This document shows positions 1 to 11,179 of a stretch of DNA of 64,000 nucleotides, in pieces. Position 1 is the first letter of the stretch. Each line of letters begins with the position of its first letter. Below the pieces are notes generated by a model. That model did not search any database. It worked only from the letters and a program-made list of their open reading frames with translations, and was not told where the DNA came from. Source of the stretch: Aralia elata (taxonomy: Eukaryota > Streptophyta > Magnoliopsida > Apiales > Araliaceae); contig CM068385.1 in assembly GCA_034770075.1 (NCBI GenBank), positions 46,274,721 to 46,338,720 of the forward strand. Direction: 5' to 3'. A program made the position numbers and the translations under genes.

Positions 1-305
1 GAGTCGATCCAGGGAATCTGAATTTCGGCAGATAAACAAGCAACAGAGCAAAGGAATCGAAAAACGCCCGTTGATGAAGACCCCTTCTTCAAGCAACCAG
101 GGATGACACTCGCAGTGGTTCTACATCCGAGACCCAAGAATCCACAAAATCCCTGACTGGGTCGAAGCTTCCTGAACAAACGTTACCATCGGAGAGTTGC
201 CTCACGCCCGTCTTCAAGAACTGGTGAAACTCATCAAAAAGCTGCCGAAGAAAGAATGGGACCTTGAGCTCCTGAGCAACCAATCCTGGTTGTATAATCA
301 CAAAC

Positions 306-380
306 GTAAGTTCCGAACCCTTTGATTTAACTTGTATTATTTTCGATTTCCCATCTGACATAGATCTTTAACCCATACAG
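306..380 (+). other. Putative intron 1 of the antisense ORF of D
   Basis: Donor GTAAGT at 306 and acceptor CATACAG ending at 380. The 75-bp length is typical of a short plant intron. Coding character is seen before it (LELLSNQSWLYNHK) and becomes readable again downstream. Confidence 0.5.
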
Positions 381-993
381 TATCTCCTATCAAGCCGACC
401 TCAGTCGCCAACGTCAGCCAATCATTTACCTATCCTACTGAAGAAACAATCCCTCCTCCTGAACTGACCGGAACCCCTCCCCTAATCTAACCGATCACCG
501 CAATCCCGATGTCACAAACTTCCTCATCTTCCATCGTCCCCACTCCCAGCTTCACTAAAAGAAGCCTCCTAGACATCCCCCTTCCGAGATGACCACCATT
601 CTTCAAGTGAAAAGAAAGCGTCAAGCAAAGACTGCCAAGCAAAACGCTTCACCCGAAGTAGAACAAACCATTCAGACCGACCCACCAACCTCCAAAGCCC
701 CTCGAACTAAAAATCCAAAAGAACCCAAAGACTCTCTAACCGAACTTCCAGCCAAAAAACAACACACAGAAGCCCCCTTTGATCATCAATTTCCTCTACC
801 TTCTCCCCATCATTCTTCGCCAATTGCCCAACGTATTCACGAGACCCCCACTTCGGCAACATGGTGGTCTGGTGAAACAGAAGACTTCCCAATCAACATC
901 TTTGAGCACTTCATCCTTCCCGGAGATGACAAAAAGTTCACAGGATCAAGTCTCCGTGAACTCACAAACTACAATGCATTGTACCTAAGCCGG

Positions 994-1069
994 GTATATA
1001 TTTTTAATTTACTCCTCCTTCCGAACTCACACTAAATTGATCACAGAACTCCTTTTCTGTCTGATTTAG
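994..1069 (+). other. Putative intron 2 of the antisense ORF of D
   Basis: The 76-bp T-rich segment starts GTATAT and ends TGATTTAG. Removing it joins CTA AGC CGG to GCC AAT GCA in frame, which links the upstream domain to the coiled coil. This in-frame join is the main support. Confidence 0.6.
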
Positions 1070-1834
1070 GCCAATGCAGTTACCGGTCGACTTCTGCGCC
1101 GACTCGACCAGGCAGAAGAAAAAGAGCGAGAGGTCAAAGTCGCTCGTCAAGAGTCGAAGCTCCGAGCTACGATGACCGGCCTCGAGAAAGAGAGGAGCTT
1201 ACACGCCAATGCTTCCTTCCGATGTGAAGAGCTTCAGGTCAAACTGGAGAAGGTCAGAAAGGAGGCGGCCAAAGGAGAACAACGTTGAATGACTCTTCTG
1301 CAAAACTATAAAAGTATGAAGAAAGAGCACGACGAGTTAAGAGGTGACAACACTGCTTTAGGTGGGAAGCTCGAGTCTACAGAGACAAAGCTCGAAATAT
1401 CCGTTGAGGCTTACAACACCTTAAACAAATTGTTTGCTAGCTACAAGGCGTTGGGCCCCCCTTTAACTGAAGCTGTCAAATAGCAAATCATCCAAGAGTA
1501 CCGAAGGTCCCCTAAGCTGACGAATAAAGTGATATAACAGTTTAATCTCGGCTGTCAAAGTGCTCGGGATAAAGACAAAGAAAAGATGCGCTCAATCTAT
1601 CTCAATGCAGACCTGTTGGACACTTCGGATGACGAAGTCGAAGCCGAAGACGAAAGTCATCCTCCTCCTCCTCAGTGACAAAATATTTTGTAATAGCTTA
1701 TCATATAGTTACTTCTCTATGTACATACATTCAATTATCAATGAAAATATCATTTTAGGAGCAAAATTAAAATGTTATTGCATTAAATATCTAAACAAAA
1801 TTACAGAGTCATAATAAAAACTACTTAACATACA

Positions 1835-2937
1835 TTACTGATAATATTTTCTAAGTCTTCCTGCATGCCAAGTATTTTTGACTTCTGTCCCATCCAATGT
1901 TCGAAGCCGATAAGTACCTGGCTTCGGCACTTCAACAACCTCATAAGGTCCCTCCCAGTTAGGCATTAGCTTTCCGAGGCATTAGGGCATAGACGCCTCT
2001 ACCTCTCGGAGGACTAAATCTCCAACTTCAAATCTCCTCAACTTCACTCCTTTATTATAGTGCCTGGTTGTTCTCCTTTGGTAGACTGCTAGCCTTACTA
2101 AGGCTGACTCCCTAACATCCTCTAACAAGTCAAGATTAAGACGAAGGCCTTCATCGTTATAAAGCTCCTTATACTGACTGACCCTTAGCGAAGGAGACCC
2201 GATCTCGATTGGAATAAGAGCATCTGTCCCGTAAGCTAATCTAAACGACGAGTCGCATGTCGTGGTCCGAGGAGTAGTCTGATATGCCCACAGAACACTA
2301 AGCAATTCTTCGGGCCATATTCCCTTGGCTTCGTCCAACCTCTTTTTAATTCCATTGAATAAAGTCTGGTTGGTGACTTCCACTTGACCATTAGATTGAG
2401 GGTGAGCAACCGAAGTCCTGCGATGCTGGATGCCCAAATCCTTCAGGAACTCTTCGAACTTCGAACCCACAAACTGTCTACCATTGTCTGACACTACAAC
2501 CATAGGGATACCGAAGCGAAAGACCACAAACTCTTTAAGAAATTTAAGACATTCTTGTTCCGTGACCGTCCGAAGTGGCTTGGCCTCTACCCACTTAGTC
2601 ATGTAATCAATAGCCACTACCACAAAGTTGACCTGCTCTTTCGCCTTCGGCAATGGACCCAAAATATCAATCCTCCATACGCAAATGGGATCGGAGACAA
2701 GACGGAGAATAATTCTTCAGGCGATTGATGAGGAATTGAACTATTCAACTAACATTTAGGACACTTCTGAACATACTCCTTAGCTTCCTTAAAAATAGTA
2801 GGCCAGTAGTAACCCTGTCGAAGCACCTTGTATGCCAAAGCCTTTGTTCCCATGTGATCTCCACAAATCCCCTCGTAAACTTCTCGAAGTACGTACTCCG
2901 CTTCAGATGGAACTAAACACTTCAGCAAAGGCGAGGA
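1835..2937 (-). pseudogene. D integrase domain (C-terminal end of pol)
   Basis: Reading leftward from about 2937: a zinc-binding HHCC region (GDHMGTKALAYKVLRQ followed by CPKC), then the catalytic core with DILGPLPKAKEQVNF, VVSDNGRQF and a downstream Glu in NGQVEVTNQTL, giving the D-D-E triad. The C-terminal tail contains NWEGPYEVVEVPKPGTYRL and TWHAGRLRKYYQ, the usual end of Tat pol, with TAA at 1835-1837. Integrase would insert the cDNA into the nuclear genome. It is interrupted by stops after CPKC and after EASMP, so it is not functional. Confidence 0.85.
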
Positions 2938-3714
2938 TTATGCACGCCTATACAAATCACCATCGATTGCATGTATCCGATCCGAAAGCAATTCGCCATC
3001 GGCAAGGTAACTTATATATGGCGTCATCCAACAATCTGAACGTTCCACCACCAATATCTCTGATCCCCGAATGCTTCTGTACTTTATCTTTTTTGCATGT
3101 ATCCGATCCGAAAGCAATTCGCCATCGGCAAGGTAACTTATATATGGCATCATCCAACAATCTGAACGTTCCACCACCAATATCTCTGATCCCCGAATGC
3201 TTGGACACTTTAAAACCTCCAAATGCACCAACCCACTGAAAGTACCTATATTCGAAGCAGCTAACCTGGACAATGCATCGGCAATGGTATTATCGGACCG
3301 ATCAACCCCTTGAAAAGAGAACGAACTGAAGTATTGCAGTCGATTTTTTACTTCAGCTAGATACTTCGACATCTTTGCCCCCCGGGCCTCATACTTCCCT
3401 AATATCTGCTTGACTACTAGTTGAAAATCGTTGAAGATGACTAACATCTGCACCTCTAAACTCTTCGCCAACCGTAACCCTGCCAAAATGGCTTCATACT
3501 CGGCCTCGTTATTGGTCGCCCTAAATCCGAACCGAATGGCCTGCTGAACCTTTAATCCCTCTGGACTTATCAAAATAACCCCTGCACCGCTAGAATCTGA
3601 AGTCGAAGACCCATCCACATACAAGTCCAATAAGTCTGAACCTGCCGAAGCTCTGAGATCGACCCAACCACTGCTCCTGTTTGATCGACGGAGTCGGGCT
3701 AAGAGAAAGAGCAT
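2938..3714 (-). pseudogene. D second RNase H-like domain (archaeal-type) with in-frame duplication
   Basis: The 258-codon open stretch contains LDLYVDGSSTSDSSGAGVIL, NNEAEYEAILAGL and VDRSDNTIADALSRLA, spacing typical of the extra RNase H found in Tat elements in addition to the usual one. The position normally SDSQLVV reads NDFQLVV, so one catalytic-region residue is altered. After the RNase H, the segment around SILRGSEI-like IRGSEILVVERSDCWM is present twice in frame because of a 126-bp tandem duplication (listed separately). It lies between the RNase H/RT region and integrase. Confidence 0.75.
2967..3202. repeat. 126-bp-period tandem duplication in D pol
   Basis: Copies at 2967-3076 and 3093-3202 are 110 bp each, differ at one visible base (GCGTC versus GCATC) and are joined by a 16-bp linker. 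The 126-bp period is exactly 42 codons, so the reading frame is kept. Confidence 0.9.
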
Positions 3715-4225
3715 TCCACCACGAAGTCAGCTAATACCTGCCCCTTTATCGCTGTCCGAGGATGGTACTCTAGTACGAATTGTGTCAACTCTATAGCCCA
3801 TACTGCAAGACATCCTGAAATTTCTGGTTTATTCAATATCTTCTTCAGAGGCTGATCCGTGTACACAACTATTAATCTTCCCTAAAAGTAATGTCCAAGC
3901 TTCCGACTGGCTATAACTAAGGCATAGGCAAATTTCTCTAAGTTCGGGTACCGAGTTTCTGCATCCCGAAGAGCATGATTAACATAATAACGGGGAACTG
4001 TTTTCCTCCCGCCTCCCGAACCAATACCACTCCAACCGCCAACGAGCTTGCTGCCAAATATAAATATAGAGGTTCAAAAGGGACCGGCTTCATCAGTAGA
4101 GGCGCTAAAGATAAATATTTCTTTATTCCCTGAAAGGCATCCTCGCACTCCGATGTCCACTAGAAAGTCTTCTCATTCTTCGGCCCCTTCAAAGTATCAA
4201 AAAATGGCAAACACCGCTCTGTCGA
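3715..4225 (-). pseudogene. D RNase H region following RT
   Basis: Between the RT block and the second RNase H-like domain, the minus strand reads FDTLKGPKNEKTFQWTSECEDAF and then LYLAASSLAVGVVLVREAGGK, the tether and RNase H start seen after gypsy RT. Downstream the frame breaks repeatedly. The fragment is recognisable but heavily mutated. Confidence 0.6.
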
Positions 4226-4829
4226 TTAGGACATAAACCTTCTTAAAGCTGTTATCCGACCCGTCAACCGCTGTACATCTTTAAATGTTTGAGGAGACTT
4301 CATGTCCAGAATAGCCTTGATTTTCTCCGGATTTGCTTCGATCCCTCTTTTGCTGACCAAATACCCTAGGAATTTTCCCGAGCCGAGGCCGAAGGTATAC
4401 TTCGTCGGGTTCAGCCTGATGTTGTACTCCCTAACTGTCTGAAAGCAGTCATCCAAATGTTGTCTAACTGATAGGCTCTTGACGATCATATCATCCACAT
4501 AAACCTCCATGCTTCGGCCTAGTTGCTCCCTGAACACGTAGTTCATCATCCTCTGATAAGTGGCACCGGCGTTCAGCAATCCGAAAGTCATCTTCTTATA
4601 AGCATAAATCGCCCGATGCGTTATAAAATCCGTCTTCGGGATATCCTTCTTGTACATAGAAATCTGATTGTATCCCGAAAAGGAATCCATGAAACTCAGC
4701 AACGCGTACCCCGAAGTGGCATCGATCAACTGGTCAATGTGTGGGAGTGGGTATAAGTCCTTCGGACACACCTTGTTCAGATCAGTGTAGTCGATGTAGA
4801 TCCTCCACTTCCCGTTCTGCTTCCGAACC
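4226..4829 (-). pseudogene. D reverse transcriptase, fingers to thumb
   Basis: Open for about 200 codons: VRKQNGKWRIYIDYTDLNKV, DSFSGYNQI, then the catalytic YVDD in MEVYVDDMIVKS, then GSGKFLGYLVSKRGIEANPEKI. This is a normal Ty3/gypsy RT. Its N-terminal part continues at 8801-9089 because solo LTR F is inserted exactly at 4830-4834 (TSD AATAC). Confidence 0.9.
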
Positions 4830-6470
4830 AATACTGTAATGATCGAGAATTTTTAAGCTTCATTATAAATGAAATAAAGAATTTAATTCCTAATGAATTA
4901 ATTTTGTGCGGTTTAAATTTAAACATTTGTGTGGTTAATGGTCTATGTGAATAATTTCTAGAGTTATTTAAAGAAAGTCTCACTAATAGATTTATTTAAA
5001 TTAGTGAATTAACCTAAGGTGTTTAATATCAAGAAATTGATAAGATAGTTAGTTAATTAAATGTTCAATTAAATTGAATATAGTAAGTTTAAATTGATTA
5101 TGTAAATTAATTAATATAATTATTAATTAATAAGAACTATGTGTAGTATGAATATTTATATTTAATAGTCCAAGTATGTAATTAAATTTTAATGGACTAG
5201 CCTAGTAAATTATTTAAACAAGCTCAAGCAATTAATTGTGTATTGGACTTGTAGATAATTAATGTGAGATCATTAAATTAATTAAACTAGCCCACTACTT
5301 GAATTAATTATCAAGTGTGCTAGTAGTCCAATGTTTTAATTATTGTAGCCCAAGAGAAATTATTTGGTAGCCCAAACATTAGTCCACTTGGTACATTTAG
5401 TAAAAAGTCAAGTATTGGTCAACTATCCTCCAAAAATTAGGGGATAATGGGTTGAGGACCAAGTGGGTCCCATGTAATCTCCAAGTTGGCTTGATAGATA
5501 AAGTTGTAGATAAGATTCTCATGTAATCTTCATTTAAGCTCTTTCATTGGTGGAAAATCTCCAAGTTAGCTAGATAGATAAAGTTGGGGATAAAATGTAT
5601 AGATATAGAATTTGTAAGTATGTTTTTGGTAGATAAAATTTAAATCACCCTAGACCATCCTTGACCACTTAGAATACTTCATTTTTTCACATTTGCTAGT
5701 AGCTTTAGAGAGAGAGACTCTCAAGAAAAAGAAAGAGAGAGAAAGTGAAAGGAAACTATGGAAATTCATTAAACCTTCAAGTGTGGGTGGTTAATTAGAG
5801 AGTATTAAAGCCATCAAGGAGAGGAGCTTTGGATGCCATCCACCTTCATCACATTCTTTGGAAGAAGAAGAAAAAGAGCCATCTAGTCTAAGAGGTAAAG
5901 AAAAATCCTAAAAACCCTAATCTTGTGTGCTTTATATATTTTTATGTTAGATAGATGGAGTTCAAGATCTAAATGTCTAGAAGCATGTTAGGATGTTAGA
6001 TCTAGAGTAAAGTGGGTTTAGCAGTGTATTAGTATGTGTTTATGTTAAAAAATTTAGCAAAATGCTTAAAAAGTGATTTACCAGAATCAAAACCATAGCA
6101 TATTCATAAAAATTACACATTTTGAAATTTACAAATAATTTTTGTGTTTTTCTTTCTTACTATGCTAGATATGTAAGTTAAGAACAAAATCTCTTTGGAA
6201 GCATGCAAAAATGTTTTAAAATGAGCAAGATATGATTTTTTTACCAAAACACCTCACTGTCGAAGGACTGTGCAGAATAGTCCACTTCCGGGCTATTTTC
6301 AGTGACCAAAACACGTCCAAATTTATATTTTGATAATGAAATCTTGTATTCGGAAAGATACGAATCCAAGAGACTGACTAGATGTCAATCGGAGTTATAG
6401 ATTTCATTTTATTCAAGTTTTAGCAAAGGACCCCAAATCTAGAACAATCTGGAAAACAAAGGGGGCAATC

Positions 6471-6551
6471 TGCCGGTTTTTTTCCGGTGAACCGGCCGGT
6501 ACCTTCCGGCGACTGGTTCACCACTTTTTCGGCCAGTTCCGGCGACGATTC
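6471..6551. repeat. GC-rich palindromic cluster in LTR F
   Basis: An island of CCGG/GGCCGG words in AT-rich DNA. GGTGAACC is mirrored by GGTTCACC about 23 bp later, and CCGGCCGG lies between, so the RNA could fold into a stable hairpin. Confidence 0.7.
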
Positions 6552-6559
6552 TTGGACCC

Positions 6560-7450
6560 AAAATTTTTTAAAATGATGAAGAATATTATAATATTTAATT
6601 TAGAATTTTTTAGTGTACTTAAGTAATTTTTAGCTTAATTAGTGGTTTAAACCCATTTAAATCATTTAAAAATCACTAATTAATAAATTTTAATGCCACT
6701 AATTGACTACTAAATTAATTAAATATTTTTTAAGTGTAAGTAACTATTTAATTATTATTTAATCAATATTAAGTAATAATTAAATAGAATTAGTGTTAAT
6801 AATCTAACTATTTATTATTTAATTAAGATTAAATAATAAATAAGGTTAAATAATTAATTAATTATTATTTAATTAATATTAAATAATAATTAAAGAGTGT
6901 TTAAGTTAATAAACTAATTATTTATTATTTAAGTAAGATTAAGTAATAAATAATGGTAATTACTTACTTACATGTTATTTAATTAACATAGAAATAAAAT
7001 AAAATTAATTATTTATTATTTAATTAATATAAAATAATAAATAAGGATAAATAATTAATTATTATTTAATCAATATTAAATAATAATTAAAGATAAATAA
7101 AATTAAATTATTTATTTATTATTTAATTAATATTAAATAATAAATAAGGATAAATAATTAATTATTATTTAATTAATATAATTAAAGATAAATAAATTTA
7201 ATAAATTAATTATTTAATTAATATTAAGTAATAAATAAGGATAATTAATTAATTATTATTTAATCAATATTAAATAATAATTAAAGACAAATAAGATTAA
7301 TAATTTAATTATTTATTATTTGATTAACATTAAATTATAAGTAAATATAATTGGTTATTATTTATTATTAAATAATAACTAAAGGTAATTAATTAATTAC
7401 TATTTAACTAATACTAAATAGTAATTAAATGGAGATAGAGTTAATAAAAT
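6560..7450. repeat. A/T-only degenerate tandem array in LTR F
   Basis: About 0.9 kb almost free of G and C, built of imperfect repeats of the TTAATTATTATTTAATTAA / TAAATAATAA type with variable spacing. Each unit is close to self-complementary. Confidence 0.8.
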
Positions 7451-8800
7451 AAAGAGAATTTAAATAACACATTAATTAAACAATTATAATTAATTGTTTA
7501 AGAGTTTAATAAGTGTTTATCACTTAAGGAAAACATTGTTAATTAATTAAATCATCAACCTAAGATCAATTAAGTGTCTTATAGAGTTAATGATAGTATA
7601 TTAAATTATGTGTGCTATGTGATTGACTTATTTGCTAGATAAATAGCATAAGTAAGCGTATAGATATACAATTACGCAGTACTAATTGATAGACCAACAT
7701 TATCAATGCTAGGTCATTCAAAGAGTATTAATTAAAGCTAGATAGTTGTAGCTCGTCAGACAGGCAAGTCTCTAACCTTAAACTTCTTACGTTATTGCAA
7801 GTCTCTAACCTTAAACTTTTTACGTTATTGCAAGTTTCTAACCCTAAACTTTTTATATATTGCAAATTTCCTAATTTAAGCTCAAGTTCTATTTCTCAAG
7901 CATGTGTTAAGTGGTTTAATTACTTTAAAATTATTCCACATCAATATTATTGTCATTCGCACATAGTGCACTTGAATTCAGTTTTGTCATCGAACTGTAC
8001 CATTATTTAAAGTTCTGTCATTCATGAACTGTTCAAAGAGAAGTCTAAGCCATTTGTTCGGCTAGACATATGCATGTTAAAGAATTCAAAAGCTATCCAA
8101 ACCAATTGTTGGTGCAGACTCTTAGACTGAGATGAACAACCCCATATAGGGGAGTTTTCTAAGTATCTGATAATAAGATATATGCAGAAATAAATGTTAT
8201 GCATACACATGGCGTACAAGAGGCTGATCCCCTCAAGTACAAACTTCTGAAATAGTAACCTAAAAGGGCTAATCAAGCGGTTGATTCCTTAAAGTATGTT
8301 CATGGTCTATTTAACTATTCATTATTCTTAAAGTATTGATTATCTTGTTTCAGTTATTCATATTGATTGAATCCATTACAGTTATTCCTTTTTCATTCAT
8401 GATATATATTATCCTTATTCATTTTTAAACTTACTAGGCAAACTAGTTGCTCATTCTTGATATATCATGAACCTATTGCAGTTAAGCCCGAGTGCTCAAG
8501 CAAAGACAAGGGCAAAGGAAAGATAAAGTCTTAGACTTCGGCTAGTTGTTTTATCTGCTTTATTATTTTGTTTTATTATCAGTTAATGTAACTTGAACCC
8601 TAGAGGATATTCTCAAGTTATGTGATGTATTTTGTTTAAGGTTGTAGACCTTGGGACATAGTTACCCTTTTGTAATGCACAACATATGTTTATTATTTCC
8701 GCATTAGTTATTATATGTTGTTTAGAGGTGTAGGTTTGTGTTGGATCGTGAATACTAAATTCGAGGTACGAGTACCCGAATTTGGGGGCCTCACAAATAC

Positions 8801-9089
8801 CACGTTCGCCAACCACTCGGGGTAGTCGATCTCATATATAAAATCAGCCGCTAATAGCTTGGCGACCTCATCATCAATAATCTTTTGTTGTTCAAGGGCA
8901 AAAATCCTCCTCTTTTATCTCACCGGCTTCTTAGTAGGATCTACATTCAGTTTATGCACAACAACCTTCTCGTCAATTCCTGGCATATCACTGGGCTCCC
9001 ATGCAAAAATATCCGCGTACACCTGGAGCAGCTCGATCAAACCCGTTTTGAAGGGCTCCTGTAGACTCGAACCAATCTTTATTGTCTTA
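8801..9089 (-). pseudogene. D RT N-terminal segment
   Basis: Reads TIKIGSSLQEPFKTGL, then DIFAWEPSDMPGIDEKVV, then RRIFALEQQKIIDDEVAKLL and YPEWLANVV, the usual run-in to gypsy RT. It continues at 4829 once LTR F is subtracted and at 10412 once LTR E is subtracted. One stop (VR then TGA) precedes KRRIF. Confidence 0.85.
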
Positions 9090-9947
9090 TCTTTTGGGAG
9101 CTGTCGTTTAACACTCCTAAATTAACCTCACTTTCTATTCTCAAATTCAACAATTAGCACAGTAGTAAGCAAGGATCGATCCCACAGGGAGTACGTATTT
9201 TAAAATCTATTCAATGACAAAAGATGGGGGGTTTTGAAAATCAATTATCTAAATAAATAAAATTGAATAATAAGCTTAACCAATAAATAAACAAGTTCAG
9301 TTCTTTAGTTCAGATCCACCAAATCACAGTAATTAATCAACCAAATTATTATTACTTACCCTTCAATGAAACTATTAGCCCTAGATAACAATAAGCTCTG
9401 CTATCTGAAATTCTCCTTAGGTATTCACTGAATAAAACAAGCTCTTTACCAGATTCTAACTATCATATAACCTAAAACAAGCTCTTTATGTTTAATGTGA
9501 CAGCAGCATTAAGGACTAGAGAATTAGGCTAATTCAAGCAATAAACACACAAGCTCGGTTTATTTAACTTGCTTCCTGATAACCTTAGTAATAATCAAAA
9601 GTTCTGACACAATCAATATTACTAATTGCTACTGGTGACAAGGAATACTATCAATTACACGTAATATTACTCCTTAATCTAGCAGATGTTAATGATCAAA
9701 CTAATCCAATTGGCTATATTAAATTAATGAAATCAATTAGCATGCAAACAATTGAAATAGATTATCAGAATAAGTTTCATGCAAGAAGGAATAAAGAATA
9801 AAACTTGATTAATCAATTACTTGTAAATAAGGTTTTACCTCCCTTTAGAACTGAATATAGAAAATTAGCCTGACATCCTTCAATCTTGTCCAATTAGGGT
9901 TACAATTGTAGTTGTCAAGAATCCCCCAATAATAAATTAAAAACATC

Positions 9948-9955
9948 TATTTATA
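9948..9955 (-). promoter_or_regulatory. Probable TATA box of LTR E
   Basis: TATAAATA on the minus strand, about 450 bp into the LTR in that orientation and followed by a pyrimidine/A-rich leader. Confidence 0.5.
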
Positions 9956-10066
9956 ATCCTAAGATAATATCCTAAGTCTCTAAGAATTAAGAATCCAATC
10001 TGAAATAGAAATCCTCAAAAATTACAAAAAGTCAAAGCTGGTCAAACTTGTCAACTCCGCCATTCT

Positions 10067-10228
10067 CACCGGGGCGAGAATTTTTGTACTGGGTTTCTCG
10101 CCGGGGCGAGAAACTCAAGAGAGGTCTGGGCCGGGGCGAGCTCTGGATCGGCTGGGGCGAAAACGGGCAGAGGCTTTCTCGCTGGGGCGAGAAGTCCTAA
10201 TACAAAGTTCTCGTCGGGGTGAGAACCC
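10067..10228. repeat. Repeated TCTCGCCCCGGCGAGA-type palindromes in LTR E
   Basis: About six dispersed copies of a GGGGCGAG core, the best being TTCTCGCCGGGGCGAGAA, each a near-palindrome of 14-18 bp. They stand out against AT-rich LTR sequence and lie about 110-280 bp upstream of the minus-strand TATA box, that is, in U3. Confidence 0.85.
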
Positions 10229-10411
10229 TCAATTTTCCAACTTTTCAACTTTTTCTCGTTTAAGCTCCGATTTTCCATCTTTTTCCACTTTTGACTCTGA
10301 ATTCTCCTGAAATCAATAAACAACCTAATAAGTGCATATGCACAATAAAACATGCAATAAACTAAATATAAAGGAATGAAAATAAATGAATATTATGCAC
10401 TTATCATCTTT

Positions 10412-10507
10412 CTTCCCTAGGATCAGCTCAATGTCTTCGGTTTCTTCGGCTGGTAAGGCGAGTGGTTTTGTGCTTCCTTCGGTAAAGGGTTCAACATCAA
10501 TCGCCAT
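10412..10507 (-). pseudogene. D protease-RT linker
   Basis: Reads AIDVEPFTEGSTKPLALPAE and ETEDIELILGKK, a normal linker ahead of Tat RT, and is broken by insertion E. It joins 9089 in frame after one TCTTT copy is removed. Confidence 0.7.
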
Positions 10508-10510
10508 GGT

Positions 10511-11164
10511 CTACTTCTGTTTACACCTCCCGACAACTGAAGATATCAACGAGTTCCTATAGCACCTTCGAGCCATATCCAAATCCCCCTTGACTTCGTC
10601 AACTCTGTCCGGCGTAGGGAACTTTATCTTAAAGTGAGGAATGGAGGTCACCGCCTGTAGCGCCATCAACATCGGTCGTCCTAAAATAGGGTTGTAAGCA
10701 GAATCCACATGGACAACAAAAAACATGACGTTGACCTCCACCTGCAGGGGAGTTGTCCCGAAAATGATTGGCAATTCGATGGTTCCTGCTGCCAGAACCA
10801 GATCGTTGTCGAACCCATACAACAGAGGTTCCTGCCCGACCTCCATCTTCCTTTTTCCCAAATCCAGCCTCTGGTAAGCGTGGGCATACAATATGTTGGC
10901 AGAGGAGCCATTGTCAATCATGATGTGCCTCATGTCCATGGATCCGACTTGGGCAGTGATAGCCAAAGCTCTCCCATGGGGCTCGATCGATTCTGATGGG
11001 TAATCCTCATCGGTGAATGATATCACAGTGTCAAGATAAGGTCGTTCCCTTCTTGCAGGCTGCTCCGACATTGTCATGACCGAATCCAACACGCCCCGCC
11101 TTTTCTTTCCAAGAACCTTCCTAACCGAACCACCCGTTATCACATATACCACGCCTCGAACCAT
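10511..11164 (-). pseudogene. D aspartic protease region
   Basis: Open for 217 codons with FTDEDYPSESIEPHGRAL followed by the active-site loop HIMIDNGSSANILYAHAY and the second lobe PILGRPMLMALQAV. The DNGSS loop is the form usual in Tat elements. The domain would process Gag-Pol. It ends with a stop just before the linker, so the full polyprotein is broken. Confidence 0.85.
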
Positions 11165-11179
11165 CGGGACCAGTTCGGT

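Larger units (their letters stand above)
1..1678 (+). pseudogene. Antisense extra ORF of element D, spliced, coiled-coil, degraded
   Basis: Opposite in strand to D pol and lying between pol and the missing 3' LTR. Readable protein runs from about 119 (FYIRDPRIHKIPDWVEAS), through 589-993 (Lys/Pro-rich, then a segment with ILPGDDKKFTGSSLREL), to a Glu/Lys-rich coiled coil at 1070-1480, and ends ADLLDTSDDEVEAEDE before TGA at 1676-1678. Two short introns fit GT-AG rules: 306-380 (75 bp) and 994-1069 (76 bp). Splicing the second joins SR to ANAV in frame. Stop codons (for example after WVEAS, EAVK and TNKVI) show decay. It resembles the putative gypsy-type transposon ORF family known as an antisense ORF in Tat elements; that match is from memory, not a search. 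Its role is unknown. Confidence 0.6.
4835..8795 (+). mobile_element. Solo LTR F (Tekay/Del-like Ty3/gypsy), 3961 bp
   Basis: Starts TGTAATGATCGAG, ends GGGGGCCTCACA, and is flanked by AATAC at 4830-4834 and 8796-8800. It interrupts the RT of element D. Termini, and internal blocks such as GAGATGAACAACCC (about 8131) and a GCTCATTCTTG block near the right end, match the LTRs of element C, so it is a related family. No internal coding region remains; a lone LTR with an intact TSD implies LTR-LTR recombination after insertion. It contains a purine-rich leader-like segment (5700-5890), a possible donor (5895), a GC-palindrome cluster (6471-6551) and a long A/T-only array. The small ORFs in it are not credible genes. 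Confidence 0.93.
9095..10406 (-). mobile_element. Solo LTR E, 1312 bp
   Basis: Plus-strand ends are TGGGAGCTGTCG and GCACTTATCA, flanked by TCTTT at 9090-9094 and 10407-10411. It splits the protease-RT linker of D (ELILGKK / DKTIKIG). A TATA box on the minus strand (TATAAATA, complement of 9948-9955) and the start TGATAAGTGC on that strand suggest minus-strand sense. No coding region remains. The family is not assigned. Confidence 0.88.

Noticed and set aside
7795..8276. Short ORFs of 71 and 84 codons in LTR F
   Set aside because: No domain and low complexity; they are in LTR sequence shared with element C where the frames are not kept.
9090..9110. Alternative left boundary of LTR E at TGTCGTTTAAC (9102)
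   Set aside because: Only the TGGGAGC start at 9095 gives a matching 5-bp duplication (TCTTT) and restores the D reading frame.
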